This document shows positions 18,512-28,070 of a DNA stretch of 64,000 nucleotides, one piece after another (the first letter of the stretch is position 1; each line of letters starts with the position of its first letter). The DNA is taken from assembly GCA_039105265.1 (NCBI GenBank), contig JAPFFF010000003.1, positions 4,650,001-4,714,000 on the forward strand, given 5' to 3'. The notes under the pieces were generated by a model that did no database searches, was not told the origin of the DNA, and was given only the letters and a program-made list of their open reading frames with translations. A program made the translations under genes and the position numbers. This DNA comes from Tritrichomonas musculus (Eukaryota; Parabasalia; Tritrichomonadida; Tritrichomonadidae).

Positions 18512-19174
18512 TTATTCCTCATCTTTGATTTCTACTTCTTCGTTATTATCATCATTAATATTTAATTCCTCTGTTTCTTCTGCCTGCTTCTTTTGCTTAG
18601 GCTTCTTTGCTGGAGCTTCTCCAATAAGTCTCTTTTCAGCTTCTTCGATTTTCTTCAGTTTCTGTTGATATACATTCGAAAGGAAAGTTGCAAAACTGTC
18701 TGTAAAATCTTCTAATCCTTCTTGTACGTTTGTCAATACAATTTTTGTGCCTTCCAAATATTTAGGAAGTTTTGCACGAGTTGGTTTTCCTTCAGCTTCG
18801 CCGATTTTATTAGCTACGACAATAACCTGACTTGAGTTTAAATCTTTTGCAAAATCTTTGGCATATTCCTCTGCAGCTTTTCCAGCACTTTTATCGTGTG
18901 CATTGTAAACAAGTATGCAGCCATCTGCATCCTTTGCAATAGCTGGAAATGCCATTTGATATTTTTTATCGCCACTTGTATCCCAAAGTTGAACTGCAAT
19001 TTTAGTTTGAAGACCGTTCACATCAACAGCTGTTGTAAATTCTAAAATTCGTAATGCTATTGTTGGCTTTGTATTGCCTTGAAATCCTTTACTAGCCATC
19101 GAAAGAATGTCAGCAAGTTCTGTTTTGCCAGATTTAGGTGGGCCGACAACAATAACTTTGAGATCTGATTCCAT
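18512..19174 (-). CDS. IFT22: Small GTPase-like intraflagellar transport protein IFT22/RABL5
   Basis: The product is 220 aa. It has a P-loop (GPPKSGKT), RILEF, WDTSGDKKYQMAFPAIAKDA and ILVYNAHD, which follow human RABL5/IFT22 (GPCESGKT, RILEF, WDCGGDAKFESCWPALMKDA, IVFNAD) better than any canonical Rab. It lacks a C-terminal prenylation Cys, as IFT22 does, and carries an added Lys-rich then acidic tail of about 40 residues. IFT22 is an IFT-B subunit that helps build flagella. The usual Gln of the switch II region is absent (SGDKK), as is normal in IFT22. VANKIG stands in for the NKxD base motif. The ATG at 19174 is the first in frame. Confidence 0.85.
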   Translation of the reverse strand: MESDLKVIVVGPPKSGKTELADILSMASKGFQGNTKPTIALRILEFTTAVDVNGLQTKIAVQLWDTSGDKKYQMAFPAIAKDADGCILVYNAHDKSAGKAAEEYAKDFAKDLNSSQVIVVANKIGEAEGKPTRAKLPKYLEGTKIVLTNVQEGLEDFTDSFATFLSNVYQQKLKKIEEAEKRLIGEAPAKKPKQKKQAEETEELNINDDNNEEVEIKDEE

Positions 19175-19502
19175 TATAAAATATTTTTTTTAAATGGTGA
19201 AAAAGAAAACGTACACCCAATAAAAAACGTTATTTTTCTCAAAAAATTCTATATTTTGTCGTTACAAGATATAAACTTTTTAAAAAGTTTATGATAAACC
19301 AAATTCTCCTCTTTATATATTGAGATTGGATCATGTATTTGTTGAGTTTTAATATTTTAACCATCGACTCTTTGGTTTCTATCTTATCTACTTTTTTTTA
19401 TTTTTAATGAAAAAAATAATTACATTAGTTCGAGGTGAAATTTATTCAATTAACATGTAAAAATAATAACAAATAAAAATATAAAACAGATAAATAATAA
19501 TA
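19175..19502. other. AT-rich intergenic spacer with a perfect palindrome
   Basis: This is 328 bp between two minus-strand genes. Besides the palindrome at 19271-19292 only AT-rich sequence is seen. Confidence 0.5.
19271..19292. repeat. Perfect 22-bp palindrome
   Basis: Arms ATAAACTTTTT and its exact complement abut directly. It lies about 97 bp upstream of the IFT22 start codon. Confidence 0.9.
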
Positions 19503-21251
19503 TTATGTGAGGAAATAATTAATCGATTCATTTCTTGTTTGAGTTACTGTCTGTTCAAGCTGCCCAATTAATCTATCAAAATCGTCCAATTTTGGATCTA
19601 AGTTTGAATCTGGATCATAATTGTTTGAATCATTATTAAAATCATCAAATTCAACTTCAGAATCATTTAAAAAGAAATCATCCTTACTAAATTTCTTTTT
19701 CTTACTATTATTATCAAAACTATCATCAGACTCATTCTCTTCACGAAAAGATTTGAAACTACTTTGAATTTGTTCACGATATTTGGAAATTTCTTCTTGA
19801 AGCTTTTTGATAAAAAATTGAGCCATTTGCAATTTTTCACGAAGTTTCTCATTTTCGTTTTGATTTTCATTTGAATTGCCCTGTCTTCTCAATTGTTTCA
19901 AAAGTGTTGCGTTATCTAAAATCTGTTTTTGAGATTCACGGGCAGCCCTTTGAAGCATTAATTTTAATTCGTCGTTTTCAACAATTAAGGCATTGATTTC
20001 TTTTCTTGCTTTGTTTAATAAAACGATTGATTCAGCTTTACTTTTTTTGTAAATTTCAAGTTGAGCGGTTGATTCTTGATATAATGATTGAAGATCTTTA
20101 ATCATATTTTGAAGTTTTTCTTGATTCCTTGAAATATCTAAATTTTGTTCGTTTAGTGATTTTATTTCATCTGATAAATGCTCAATTTTTAAGTTTTTTT
20201 TTGCCGTTATATCTTGATATTTTTGAATTTGGTCTTGGAGGTTTTCGAACTGTTCCCTTAAAAATGAATTTTCTTTCTTGTGAGTTGCTATTTGATCATT
20301 TAAATTATTGCTGTTGTCATTAAGTTGATTGTAGATGGTGGTATTTTGCTGAATCATTTCATCAAGTGATTTTCTCATTTGAAAATTATCATCTTCAATA
20401 TTCTTCATTTTAATTTTAAGTTTGGTAATTATTTCTTGAAATTGGCTTTGATGGTTAACTTCAATTTGCAAAGTATTTAAATTTGTCATTAATCGATCTT
20501 TTTCATCAAGCAAATCTTCAAGCTGGTTGATAAATTGTTTTTCTCTTGAAGTTTCTTCCTTTTGCTTTTGAAGTGATTCTTTATCATTAATTTTTGAAAA
20601 ATCATTATCTTTTTTTTCATTTTCTTTAGAGTCTTTTAACTTTTTTTCTGTCAAAAGAAAGTCATTCATCACTAAAACTGATTCAAGTATCATAAATAAA
20701 GCGTTGAAATAAAAATGGAGGTTTTTTGGATTACTTTCTTTTTCTTCATGGGATTTAATTTCATTGATTTCATTGATTTTTAGAGGAAGATTATCTGTTT
20801 GTTTTAAAAATGATTGAAACTTTGCTATTTCAGGTTGGTTTTCAATAGAACTGGGAAAAGAAGAAATAAAATCTTCGATTTTTTTTGAATGCTGTTTTAA
20901 TGCTTCAATCTGGGTTTTTGAAACATTTATATGTAACAAATCAGTTGATGAATCTTCGGTTGATAAAGCTTGAAAAATGGCTAAACTTTCGGTTAAAAGC
21001 GAATAAAAAATGTTATCTATTTTTGATTCATAGGGTTCTTTACTTTGATCTTCTCGATTATGAAGAATCATTAATAATAGGGAAATGAGTTTTTGTTGAG
21101 AATCAGCTGAAGCAGAAGATAAATGAATTTGGGAAAATAAATCGACTTCTTCACTATTATTTTTATCAACATATGGTGAAACTTGATCAAGAATTTCAAA
21201 TAAGCTTAAATCAAAGCTTTTACTAGAACTAAAAGACAAATCGGAAGACAT
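19503..21251 (-). CDS. Long coiled-coil protein, unrecognised
   Basis: The product is 582 aa from the ATG at 21251; the frame is open 12 codons further but begins there with TTG. Residues 1-190 look globular and helical (SKSFDLSLFEILDQVSPYVD). From about 225 to 500 it is continuous coiled coil (QFINQLEDLLDEKDRLMTNL onward). The last 80 residues are acidic with Ser and Asn and end FLT. No family recognised; candidates are cytoskeletal or basal-body scaffold proteins. It is divergent from the TPH-like gene, with 132 bp between starts. Confidence 0.75.
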   Translation of the reverse strand: MSSDLSFSSSKSFDLSLFEILDQVSPYVDKNNSEEVDLFSQIHLSSASADSQQKLISLLLMILHNREDQSKEPYESKIDNIFYSLLTESLAIFQALSTEDSSTDLLHINVSKTQIEALKQHSKKIEDFISSFPSSIENQPEIAKFQSFLKQTDNLPLKINEINEIKSHEEKESNPKNLHFYFNALFMILESVLVMNDFLLTEKKLKDSKENEKKDNDFSKINDKESLQKQKEETSREKQFINQLEDLLDEKDRLMTNLNTLQIEVNHQSQFQEIITKLKIKMKNIEDDNFQMRKSLDEMIQQNTTIYNQLNDNSNNLNDQIATHKKENSFLREQFENLQDQIQKYQDITAKKNLKIEHLSDEIKSLNEQNLDISRNQEKLQNMIKDLQSLYQESTAQLEIYKKSKAESIVLLNKARKEINALIVENDELKLMLQRAARESQKQILDNATLLKQLRRQGNSNENQNENEKLREKLQMAQFFIKKLQEEISKYREQIQSSFKSFREENESDDSFDNNSKKKKFSKDDFFLNDSEVEFDDFNNDSNNYDPDSNLDPKLDDFDRLIGQLEQTVTQTRNESINYFLT

Positions 21252-21383
21252 CGCTTTAACGTCTTTTTCTATAAATTCTATTTTCAATAAGAAACGATCG
21301 AAAATGTAAACTATATTTAATTCATTGAAAATTTTATACGTTAACTAATATTTTCTTTGAATAAAAATTTCTAATATTTTTTG

Positions 21384-22676
21384 ATGTATTCAGCAAGAAG
21401 AAAAAGAGATTATGAAGCACCAATGCATAGAGCAGGTCAAAACATTTTCGACGAAACAAAAAGTGGTTATGCACGAACATATGTTTTAGGTCAAGATGAT
21501 TTATTTCCTAAAGAAGGTTATTATCAGCAAAGTAGAGATGTTGCCAAAAGAATAAATAATTATAAAGATAGTGAAGACTCGCCTTTTAATATTCCAAAAA
21601 CTGAAAAAATGATTACGCCTAGTCATGTTACTGAAGTTATCAATAAAAATCGAAAGCAAATGATGGAGACGGAGCGAAATTGTACAAGGACTGCGGCAAA
21701 AGCTTTAGCTATGCCTACTCCAGGTGAATTACGTGAAATTAATTCTGAAGTTGCAAAGCAAGCAATTAGAAAAGATCTTGATGCTCAAGTCAGACTTAAA
21801 GAGAAGATACGAATTGCTCAAATGAAAGACGATAATAGATGGGTTAATCTAGAAAATGAGCAAATATCAGATACTATTACTATCAATGATAACATTGCAT
21901 TGAAAAAGGCTAGAACTCAAAGTAATCTTGCTAAAGAATATAGACATCAACTCGATTTGCATCAAAAGGCCAGAGAAGAAGAAAAACGACAAGATCAAAT
22001 TGAAGCTGCAAAAATTCGTGAACAGCTAAGGAAACAAGAATTAGAAGAAAGAATTCGACAAGAAAAATTACGGCAATTAGCACATGAAAGAAAGAAGGAA
22101 TTTCAACAAAGAAACGATGAGCTTCTTCAAAGAAGAGAAAAAAGAATTGAAGACGATATTGCTGCTGAAAAAAGATTAGCTATTCAAAAAGCTGAAGTAG
22201 ACAGAAGAATGGAAGAAAGAGCTGAATTTGATAGAAAAAGAAGAGAAAATCGTGATATGATAAGAAATAGATTAATAGAGAACCAGTCAAAGAGATTAGC
22301 AGAAACCTTAGCAAAGCAGCAAAGAAGTCAAAGCGTTGCTGAGTCTGAAGTAGCCAAGCGTGAAGAAGCTGAAAGAAAGAGGCAAATTAAAAGAAGGAAA
22401 GAAATGGCAGAAGAAAGAAATCGAGATTGGCTTAAATCACAAAGAGAAAGAGATTTAAGAATCACAAATCAAACTGTAGAGCCTGATTTTTATGGTGATG
22501 ATGATGAAGAACTTAGGAGGGCCGAAGCTTATTACAGACGCAAAAAACTTCTAGCACTTCAAAATGATCAAAGACAGCAAATTGAAGATCGTAAAAGAAA
22601 AGAGAGAGAAGAAGATTATATTAGGAAGCATTATTATGACAACCAATTCTTTTTGAAAGATAATGATGAGTGGTAG
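21384..22676 (+). CDS. Arg/Glu-rich coiled-coil protein, TPH-like (flagellar candidate)
   Basis: The product is 430 aa with ATG at 21384. After a short non-helical head (YSARRKRDYEAPMHRAGQN) it is almost entirely helix of alternating Arg, Lys, Glu and Gln, e.g. QELEERIRQEKLRQLAHERK. This composition and spacing are typical of trichohyalin-plectin-homology (TPH) proteins such as MNS1, CFAP45 and CFAP53, several of which are microtubule inner proteins of axonemes. I cannot assign an orthologue. The tail YYDNQFFLKDNDEW is distinct. A lone long helix from unrelated cytoskeletal proteins would look similar. Confidence 0.65.
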   Translation: MYSARRKRDYEAPMHRAGQNIFDETKSGYARTYVLGQDDLFPKEGYYQQSRDVAKRINNYKDSEDSPFNIPKTEKMITPSHVTEVINKNRKQMMETERNCTRTAAKALAMPTPGELREINSEVAKQAIRKDLDAQVRLKEKIRIAQMKDDNRWVNLENEQISDTITINDNIALKKARTQSNLAKEYRHQLDLHQKAREEEKRQDQIEAAKIREQLRKQELEERIRQEKLRQLAHERKKEFQQRNDELLQRREKRIEDDIAAEKRLAIQKAEVDRRMEERAEFDRKRRENRDMIRNRLIENQSKRLAETLAKQQRSQSVAESEVAKREEAERKRQIKRRKEMAEERNRDWLKSQRERDLRITNQTVEPDFYGDDDEELRRAEAYYRRKKLLALQNDQRQQIEDRKRKEREEDYIRKHYYDNQFFLKDNDEW

Positions 22677-22800
22677 AAAATTTTGTTTTTTTTTTTTGGC
22701 AATATTAGCTTATTATATTATCAGGTAGATGTATTCACTAAAAATTATTAAATGCAGCAAAAAGAAGTGTTTAAACTGTAAAAAAAAAAAAATATATTTA

Positions 22801-23697
22801 TTAAATTGATGAGACAGAAATTGGTGAGAACTCAGCAAAAATAGCTTTTGCTGCATCTTCTGATTCAGCAGAAACATCAATTGAAAAGTTTCCATCGCTT
22901 TCTCTATGAGTTCCCTCTAATTTGAGATCGTTAAAACTAAGCTGGACTATTTTTTCCCAATATTTGTTATCTAGTTTAACGTTAAAAGATTGTCCTGGAA
23001 CTTTTGATGGTATATATGTAAACGGTAGAATTGGTGTGCCTTCATTATTTAAAATCTCCATGTCAAGTTTCTCACCACCAGCTAAAGAAAAGTGGCCTTC
23101 TCCCGGCGTAAAGTCGTGTACATCATTCCATATATTCGTAGCTGGATCGAGTCTTGCCTTTTTCATTTGTTCGGCGAGCTCATTATAAGAGACAAGAGCG
23201 CATCCAATTCTTAAGTTTTGTGATGATTCAACAACAGGACCAGTTTTAACCTGCATGAAAAAGTCGCATTCTTCGCACTCACGACATCGAAATTGGCCAC
23301 ACACCATAGCAAATTTGCAATTTTTGCAATTTCTTGCAAAAATTGATCCACGGACAGCAGACAATACAAATTCGCAATTTACACATCTGTCAATCATCAT
23401 TGAATCGCAAAAATCATGTACAATTACTTTACAGTTTTCAAGTTTATCAGCAGCAAACTGATTTCCGTTTATTTGTCCTGGTGTACGTATAATAGTTTCA
23501 TCTTTCTTATCCTTTTGTACGAAAATTGATCTGTCTATTTGTGGTTTTGTTGGGGCTGAAGGAGTTGATGTGGTTGCTTGTGGAGGATTAGTATTTGCTG
23601 TCTCATTTTCATGAGGCTGGCTTTCTTTGGTTTCTTGGTTTTCGTTTGATTCTGTTTCTGGTGTAGAAGGCCAAATATAAGATATAACTTGACCCAT
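22801..23697 (-). CDS. RP2: RP2-like protein, ARL3 GTPase-activating (TBCC/CARP domain)
   Basis: The product is 298 aa, starting at the ATG at 23697 (MGQVISYIWPS); five codons upstream the frame opens only with TTG. Gly2 suggests N-myristoylation. Residues 12-60 are disordered. Residues 65-200 form the TBCC/CARP beta-helix: GQINGNQFAADKLENCKVIV, IDRCVNCEFVLSAVRGSIFA, NCKNCKFAMVCGQFRCRECE, closely matching human RP2. Gln135 and Arg137 correspond to the RP2 residues that activate ARL3 hydrolysis (Arg118 is the finger in human). WNDVHDFTPGEGHFSL ends the domain. The last 90 residues differ from the kinase-like C-terminus of vertebrate RP2 and look like a small alpha/beta domain. RP2 releases lipidated cargo at the ciliary base. 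Confidence 0.92.
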   Translation of the reverse strand: MGQVISYIWPSTPETESNENQETKESQPHENETANTNPPQATTSTPSAPTKPQIDRSIFVQKDKKDETIIRTPGQINGNQFAADKLENCKVIVHDFCDSMMIDRCVNCEFVLSAVRGSIFARNCKNCKFAMVCGQFRCRECEECDFFMQVKTGPVVESSQNLRIGCALVSYNELAEQMKKARLDPATNIWNDVHDFTPGEGHFSLAGGEKLDMEILNNEGTPILPFTYIPSKVPGQSFNVKLDNKYWEKIVQLSFNDLKLEGTHRESDGNFSIDVSAESEDAAKAIFAEFSPISVSSI

Positions 23698-24163
23698 AAT
23701 TTTTTTAACCAAAAAAAAAATAAAACGTGCACTTTAAATTTTTAATCGAAATCATAAAAAAGAAAAGGATATAATTAAAAAGACTTATTTATATGATTTG
23801 CTTCTATTTCATTATATTTAATTGTATCATTTTAATATATTATAAAAAAGAATGGATTTTATATTCTAGATCTTATTATCACATACCATTTTATATTCTA
23901 AAATTATGACTACAACAAACTAATAGGCACTTCCATCTCTATTTAGGAAAAAATATTTTATATTTAAAATAAACATCAAGAATAAATGAACTTCATTTGA
24001 TGATTTCTCATAATGCGGTAAAGCTGATTGAAAATATTTTGGTGCTTATGTTAAGCAAGCAGAATAAAAGCTATCAATCGATGTAAGAAAATATTTAATA
24101 AATATTTTCAACTTTTTGAACTATTATTCAAATTATTGAAAGGATTCAATAATAATATTTAAT
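23698..24163. other. AT-rich divergent intergenic region
   Basis: This is 466 bp between the starts of the RP2-like gene (minus) and the Ser/Asp-rich gene (plus). No clear motif, repeat or RNA is seen. Confidence 0.5.
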
Positions 24164-25855
24164 ATGCATGGTAAAAAATCTCAAATTCATGAAGATTATG
24201 ATATAGATAGAAATCAAACAAATATTAAGAATCCTATCAAGCGTTTCCGTTCAGCTCCTCCTAATGGCGATGTTACTAATATCGAAGAAGATAATATTAT
24301 AGAAAATTATTTCAATCAATCAAATGAGCGGTTTACAGCAAAATATGCTGATAGTGAAGCTGATGAAGAGGAGGAATATATGCGTAACGGTTATAATGAA
24401 TCACATTCTACTGATTCTGATAAAAATCAAAAAGAAAATTTGCATTATAAGTCAAATAACACTAAAAATTTAGAAAAAAGCGCATTATATCGTAAAGCAA
24501 TTTTAAAAATTCAAAAAGATAATGAAGGAGAAGAAGAAGAAACAGAGCAATCTTCTGAGGATGAAAAACCTTCTTTTTTTTCTAGTAATTCTCGAAAAGA
24601 AGTTAGTCCTCAAAAAGTGTTCAATCAGATTAAAAATGAAGAAGTCAATAATTCGTCAGAATCTGATTACGATAGTGATGTAAATCCAATGTTTATGCAA
24701 TCGAGAAAAAAAAGCGGAAATCCAAATAAGAAAGAGAACGAAAAACTAATCCGATCAAATAAAATAAATTCATCAAATGTTAACTTTGATGAAGAATATA
24801 CTATTAATTCTTCTGATTATGAGAACTTGTCAAAAACTGTTCCACAAACAAAATCTATCTTACAAAAGTCATCTCAAACTAATAAGTCAAATCAATTATC
24901 ACAGTTTTCTAACGGAGAATTCTACGATGATAATTCTTCAAGTTCTAGTCTCGAATTAATCTCAAAATCTCTTCCTCAAACTAAAGCAAATAAAAATAAG
25001 AATGGTTCTCAAATTAAAAAAACGCATAAGACAGATAAATTGGCCAAGTCAAAAAATAATGATAATAGTGACTCTTCTGATTCTATTTCAAAATTAGTTA
25101 GAACTCTTCCTCAACCTATACTTGCAGACCGCAGTCAAAATTCAAGAAAAGACAAGAAAGCACGCTTAGATGATAAATTAAGTCATAAAAAGAGGTCGGA
25201 ACGTGAAAATCGTATATCTTATTTTGCTAACAATGAAGAATACGGTGAAGATTCTTCTGATTCCGTATCAGACCCCAAATCTAAAAAGTTTCCTTATTCA
25301 ACACCACAAAACGTAGTTATGTTTAATTTTAGTAAGGATTCGATAAAAAGTAAGAAAAAAAATCGATCTAATGAAGTACATCTTACAGAAAGGATTCATC
25401 ATCAATCTAAATCAATTAGAAGGGATGATTCCAGTGATAATTATTCTGATTCTATCTCGAAACCTGCACCTTATTTAGGTACAAGTACAAGTCTAGCATC
25501 TCCATATAATTTTATTGGAGATACAAAGAAAAATATATCAAAATATGAGCAAAACAATTATTATGAGGAAGAATCAAGTAATGATCATTCTAGTTCTGAT
25601 GATCAATCTTATGAAGGCCAAAAATATTACTATAAAGACCATTTACCATCTAATTTTCCAGGAAGGATCACTAATTCAGAACGAAAAAGAGCTCCTAAAT
25701 ATGAATTACCTTCAGATAGCACAAAAACTAAAATTATTAAAATGAAGATATATAAAAATCCTCAGAATAGCTTGCAAAATCCAAAGAAAAGGAATAACAA
25801 GGAAAAAGCAAGGAATAAATTCTTTGTTGATTATGATGATTATTATTCCGATTAA
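24164..25855 (+). CDS. Disordered Ser/Asp/Lys-rich protein with degenerate repeats
   Basis: The product is 563 aa, low complexity throughout, with many Ser-Asp/Glu clusters and Lys/Arg patches. About five degenerate repeats share a core like DSSDSISK followed after a few residues by LPQ or a similar Pro-containing word: near residues 220, 260, 305, 365 and 430. Ser within acidic context suggests casein-kinase-2 type phosphorylation. No membrane segment or known domain is seen. Such proteins are often nuclear or nucleolar, which is inference only. Stop codon TAA lies in a TAAA motif. Confidence 0.7.
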   Translation: MHGKKSQIHEDYDIDRNQTNIKNPIKRFRSAPPNGDVTNIEEDNIIENYFNQSNERFTAKYADSEADEEEEYMRNGYNESHSTDSDKNQKENLHYKSNNTKNLEKSALYRKAILKIQKDNEGEEEETEQSSEDEKPSFFSSNSRKEVSPQKVFNQIKNEEVNNSSESDYDSDVNPMFMQSRKKSGNPNKKENEKLIRSNKINSSNVNFDEEYTINSSDYENLSKTVPQTKSILQKSSQTNKSNQLSQFSNGEFYDDNSSSSSLELISKSLPQTKANKNKNGSQIKKTHKTDKLAKSKNNDNSDSSDSISKLVRTLPQPILADRSQNSRKDKKARLDDKLSHKKRSERENRISYFANNEEYGEDSSDSVSDPKSKKFPYSTPQNVVMFNFSKDSIKSKKKNRSNEVHLTERIHHQSKSIRRDDSSDNYSDSISKPAPYLGTSTSLASPYNFIGDTKKNISKYEQNNYYEEESSNDHSSSDDQSYEGQKYYYKDHLPSNFPGRITNSERKRAPKYELPSDSTKTKIIKMKIYKNPQNSLQNPKKRNNKEKARNKFFVDYDDYYSD

Positions 25856-26463
25856 AAGTAAAGTGTTTTTTATTCTATTATGATTAAGTATTAAAAAAAA
25901 AATGTATTAATGCAATTTAAAATGATAATATTTTAGAATGATTACCTAATCTCTTATGTCAAGATAGTTTATAGGTATTGATTATATATAATAACTCAAT
26001 AAAGATATATATAATTATGCATATATTGCCAATTTAAAATTCTTTATAAAAAGATTTGATGATTTTTATTTTGATATGGGTTTTTCAAAAATTTTAAATG
26101 GTTTATTTTTGAATTATTCAAAAAGTTATCCCATAATATGAGAATCATGCTGCATTCAACATTGATTTAGCCTATTCAATGATAAACTTTTCCATCAGTA
26201 GCCATATTGGCATACTATTGGAGATAAAGTCGTTGGTAACCCCCAAGGTTTTGAAAATACTTCATTTTAATTTTTTTTATATTTTTATCTTTATATCAAA
26301 AAACATATGTAAGGTAAAAGAAGGAACTATATGATAACATGTGAGGATACTTGTAAAAATATATCGCCTATGGTCATGAATTCATCAATACATGGGCGAG
26401 TCCCAAGATGACAAATATGTCATTAGATGACAGATATACATAGGCGAACCACGAGATGACAGA
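25856..26463. other. Intergenic stretch with a small mixed-orientation repeat
   Basis: No intact gene. Between 26362 and 26463 the word CATAGGCGA and relatives occur three times: inverted at 26362-26378, then direct at 26391 and 26439, where each is followed by an AGATGACA word at the same distance. The two direct copies are spaced 48 bp. Confidence 0.5.
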
Positions 26464-26679
26464 CTAATTGGAGGAACATCCAGGCTCAAGAAAGTTACTT
26501 GGTTGTTGATAGTAGGAGGCTCCTTGTTGATAGTTGGAGACTTGACGAGTTAGTGTTGATGTTTCAGTTGGTTGATCTGATAATAAATATGAAGGGTCAA
26601 GTGGGCTTGCTACTTTTGAAGCAGTCAAGTCTTCGTAGTTGTCCCCATTCATTAGTGGTGTACCTGAGAGGTCTTGCAT
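26464..26679 (-). CDS. Short open frame, doubtful gene or fragment
   Basis: The frame is 71 aa, from an ATG at 26679. It is polar, rich in Ser, Thr, Gln and Tyr (QVSNYQQGASYYQQPSNFLE), with no hydrophobic segment. It resembles a cytoplasmic tail or disordered terminus more than a complete protein. It stands alone in a decayed region and its promoter side begins with A/T runs. It may be the surviving end of a lost gene. Confidence 0.25.
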   Translation of the reverse strand: MQDLSGTPLMNGDNYEDLTASKVASPLDPSYLLSDQPTETSTLTRQVSNYQQGASYYQQPSNFLEPGCSSN

Positions 26680-26934
26680 AAAAAAAAATGATTTTTTTTA
26701 TACTCTCTTCACATTAGCTATAGTTTTTTTAAAGACCAAGATTTCACAAGTGAATCCTTATATTTTTGCTACAATCACTGATTGCTACACTTAACACTAT
26801 TTAAAGGATTTTTAATTGCTTAAATAAACAATTCTTCTCTTATTTTTTTTTTTTTTTATTATTTTTTATTTTTAATTCTTTTATTTTAATATTTCTATAT
26901 TTCTTAGGTTAATTTAGATCAAATTTATGAATAC

Positions 26935-27510
26935 TTAAAATGGACTTTAATATCCTTTCAATCGCAACAAAATCAAATAAAAAGTTTACAGAGAGGAGGA
27001 TTGATTGGAAAAAAGAGATAAATCAATATTATCAAAGATAGACAAAAAAGAACTATGCTTTGATTCAGTCAGGGTTTTTTCTCAAATGAAGAAAAAAATC
27101 AATTAAGATACTATGTGCAAACTAAATCAATTCCAAATAATAAAATAAAAGAGATATTTGATAAGTTCAAATGCAACTTTGTAGTCAAAAGAAGAGATGA
27201 AAGTTTGGAAATAAAACATCAAATGCAAATCAAAACAGACATCAGAAAGAAATATAAATATAAAGCAGATTTAGAATAAAAGAATGTAGTGCATTTTGAC
27301 TGAAAAGTTTTTCAATGTTTTGCAACTGAAGCTAATCCAGATGTTTCTTAATCTAATGCTTACTTTGAAGCCACATTTAGGTCTTTTTCAGGCCTAAAAT
27401 TGATCAGGATGTATATTTTCTTCAGTGAATTCTACTGCAGGCTCATTAATGACTTGATCTCTAATATGAGTGATATTTATGTTGATTTGTTCTGATTAAT
27501 TTCTTATGGA
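26935..27510 (+). pseudogene. Decayed coding sequence of unknown family
   Basis: The plus strand shows long stretches with protein-like composition (charged, aromatic and Cys residues in codon-like spacing) broken by several stops and at least one frame change. One surviving stretch reads IFDKFKCNFVVKRRDESLEI, another ATFRSFSGLKLIRMYIFFSE. I do not recognise the family; a transposon-derived or lineage-specific gene is possible. It looks old and non-functional. Confidence 0.4.
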
Positions 27511-27542
27511 TAGTAAATACAATCCATTATATTCTTGAGATT

Positions 27543-27830
27543 CAAAAGTAAAACTTAAGTTTTAACAACAACTTCAGGTGAATATAATCTCGCAAATTAA
27601 CTACAGTTTCTAACGAAGCTTCCGAAATATCAGCCGAAACATATCTTCAAACAGAAATATCAGCTAAAACAGATCTTCAAACCGAAATATCAGCCACATC
27701 AGATCCTCCATTCTCAGCTGTATTCAATTTTCCTAATTCAACCACAACTTCAGGTGAATCTGCTGCTGCAAACACAACTGCAGTAGATTCTCCGACCTGC
27801 AATATATACTTCCAATTTATATTTTAAATA
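27543..27830 (+). pseudogene. Relic of a Ser/Thr-rich repeat protein
   Basis: A short frame encodes three 10-residue repeats of the form EISAxTDLQT, from 30-bp DNA repeats at 27624-27710, then a Ser/Thr-rich stretch and a stop at the end of the relic. TTTSGE-like words flank the repeats on both sides. The composition suggests a mucin-like surface protein stalk. No start or membrane segment survives. Confidence 0.45.
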
Positions 27831-28070
27831 TTTAATAATAAATATATTCGTATTTCCTATTATATTAAATAAAACATTTTATTCGAATAAACTAATCATA
27901 TTTTTTTTTTTTTTTTTTTTTTTTTTTGATATAAGCTTTTTTTCCAAATTCGTATTTGCATCAATGCATAAAAATGATCTGGTGCGGCTGATATTTCAGT
28001 CTGAGGATCTGGTGTGGTTGATATTTCGGAAGCATCGTAAGAAACTGTAGTTTATTTGCAAGATTAAGAT
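27578..28070. repeat. Inverted duplication, arms about 90 bp
   Basis: DNA at about 27583-27674 reappears in reverse orientation at about 27978-28067 at roughly 80 percent identity judged by eye. Both arms contain the word CTACAGTTTCT and the repeat GAAATATCA. The loop between them holds the end of the Ser/Thr-rich relic and the T run at 27901-27927. Confidence 0.85.
27901..27927 (+). repeat. T27 homopolymer
   Basis: Twenty-seven consecutive T lie between the arms of the inverted duplication. This could be the trace of an inserted reverse-transcribed tail in minus orientation or simple slippage. Confidence 0.95.

Noticed and set aside
20129-20323. 64-codon hydrophobic plus-strand frame
   Set aside because: Antisense of coiled-coil coding sequence.
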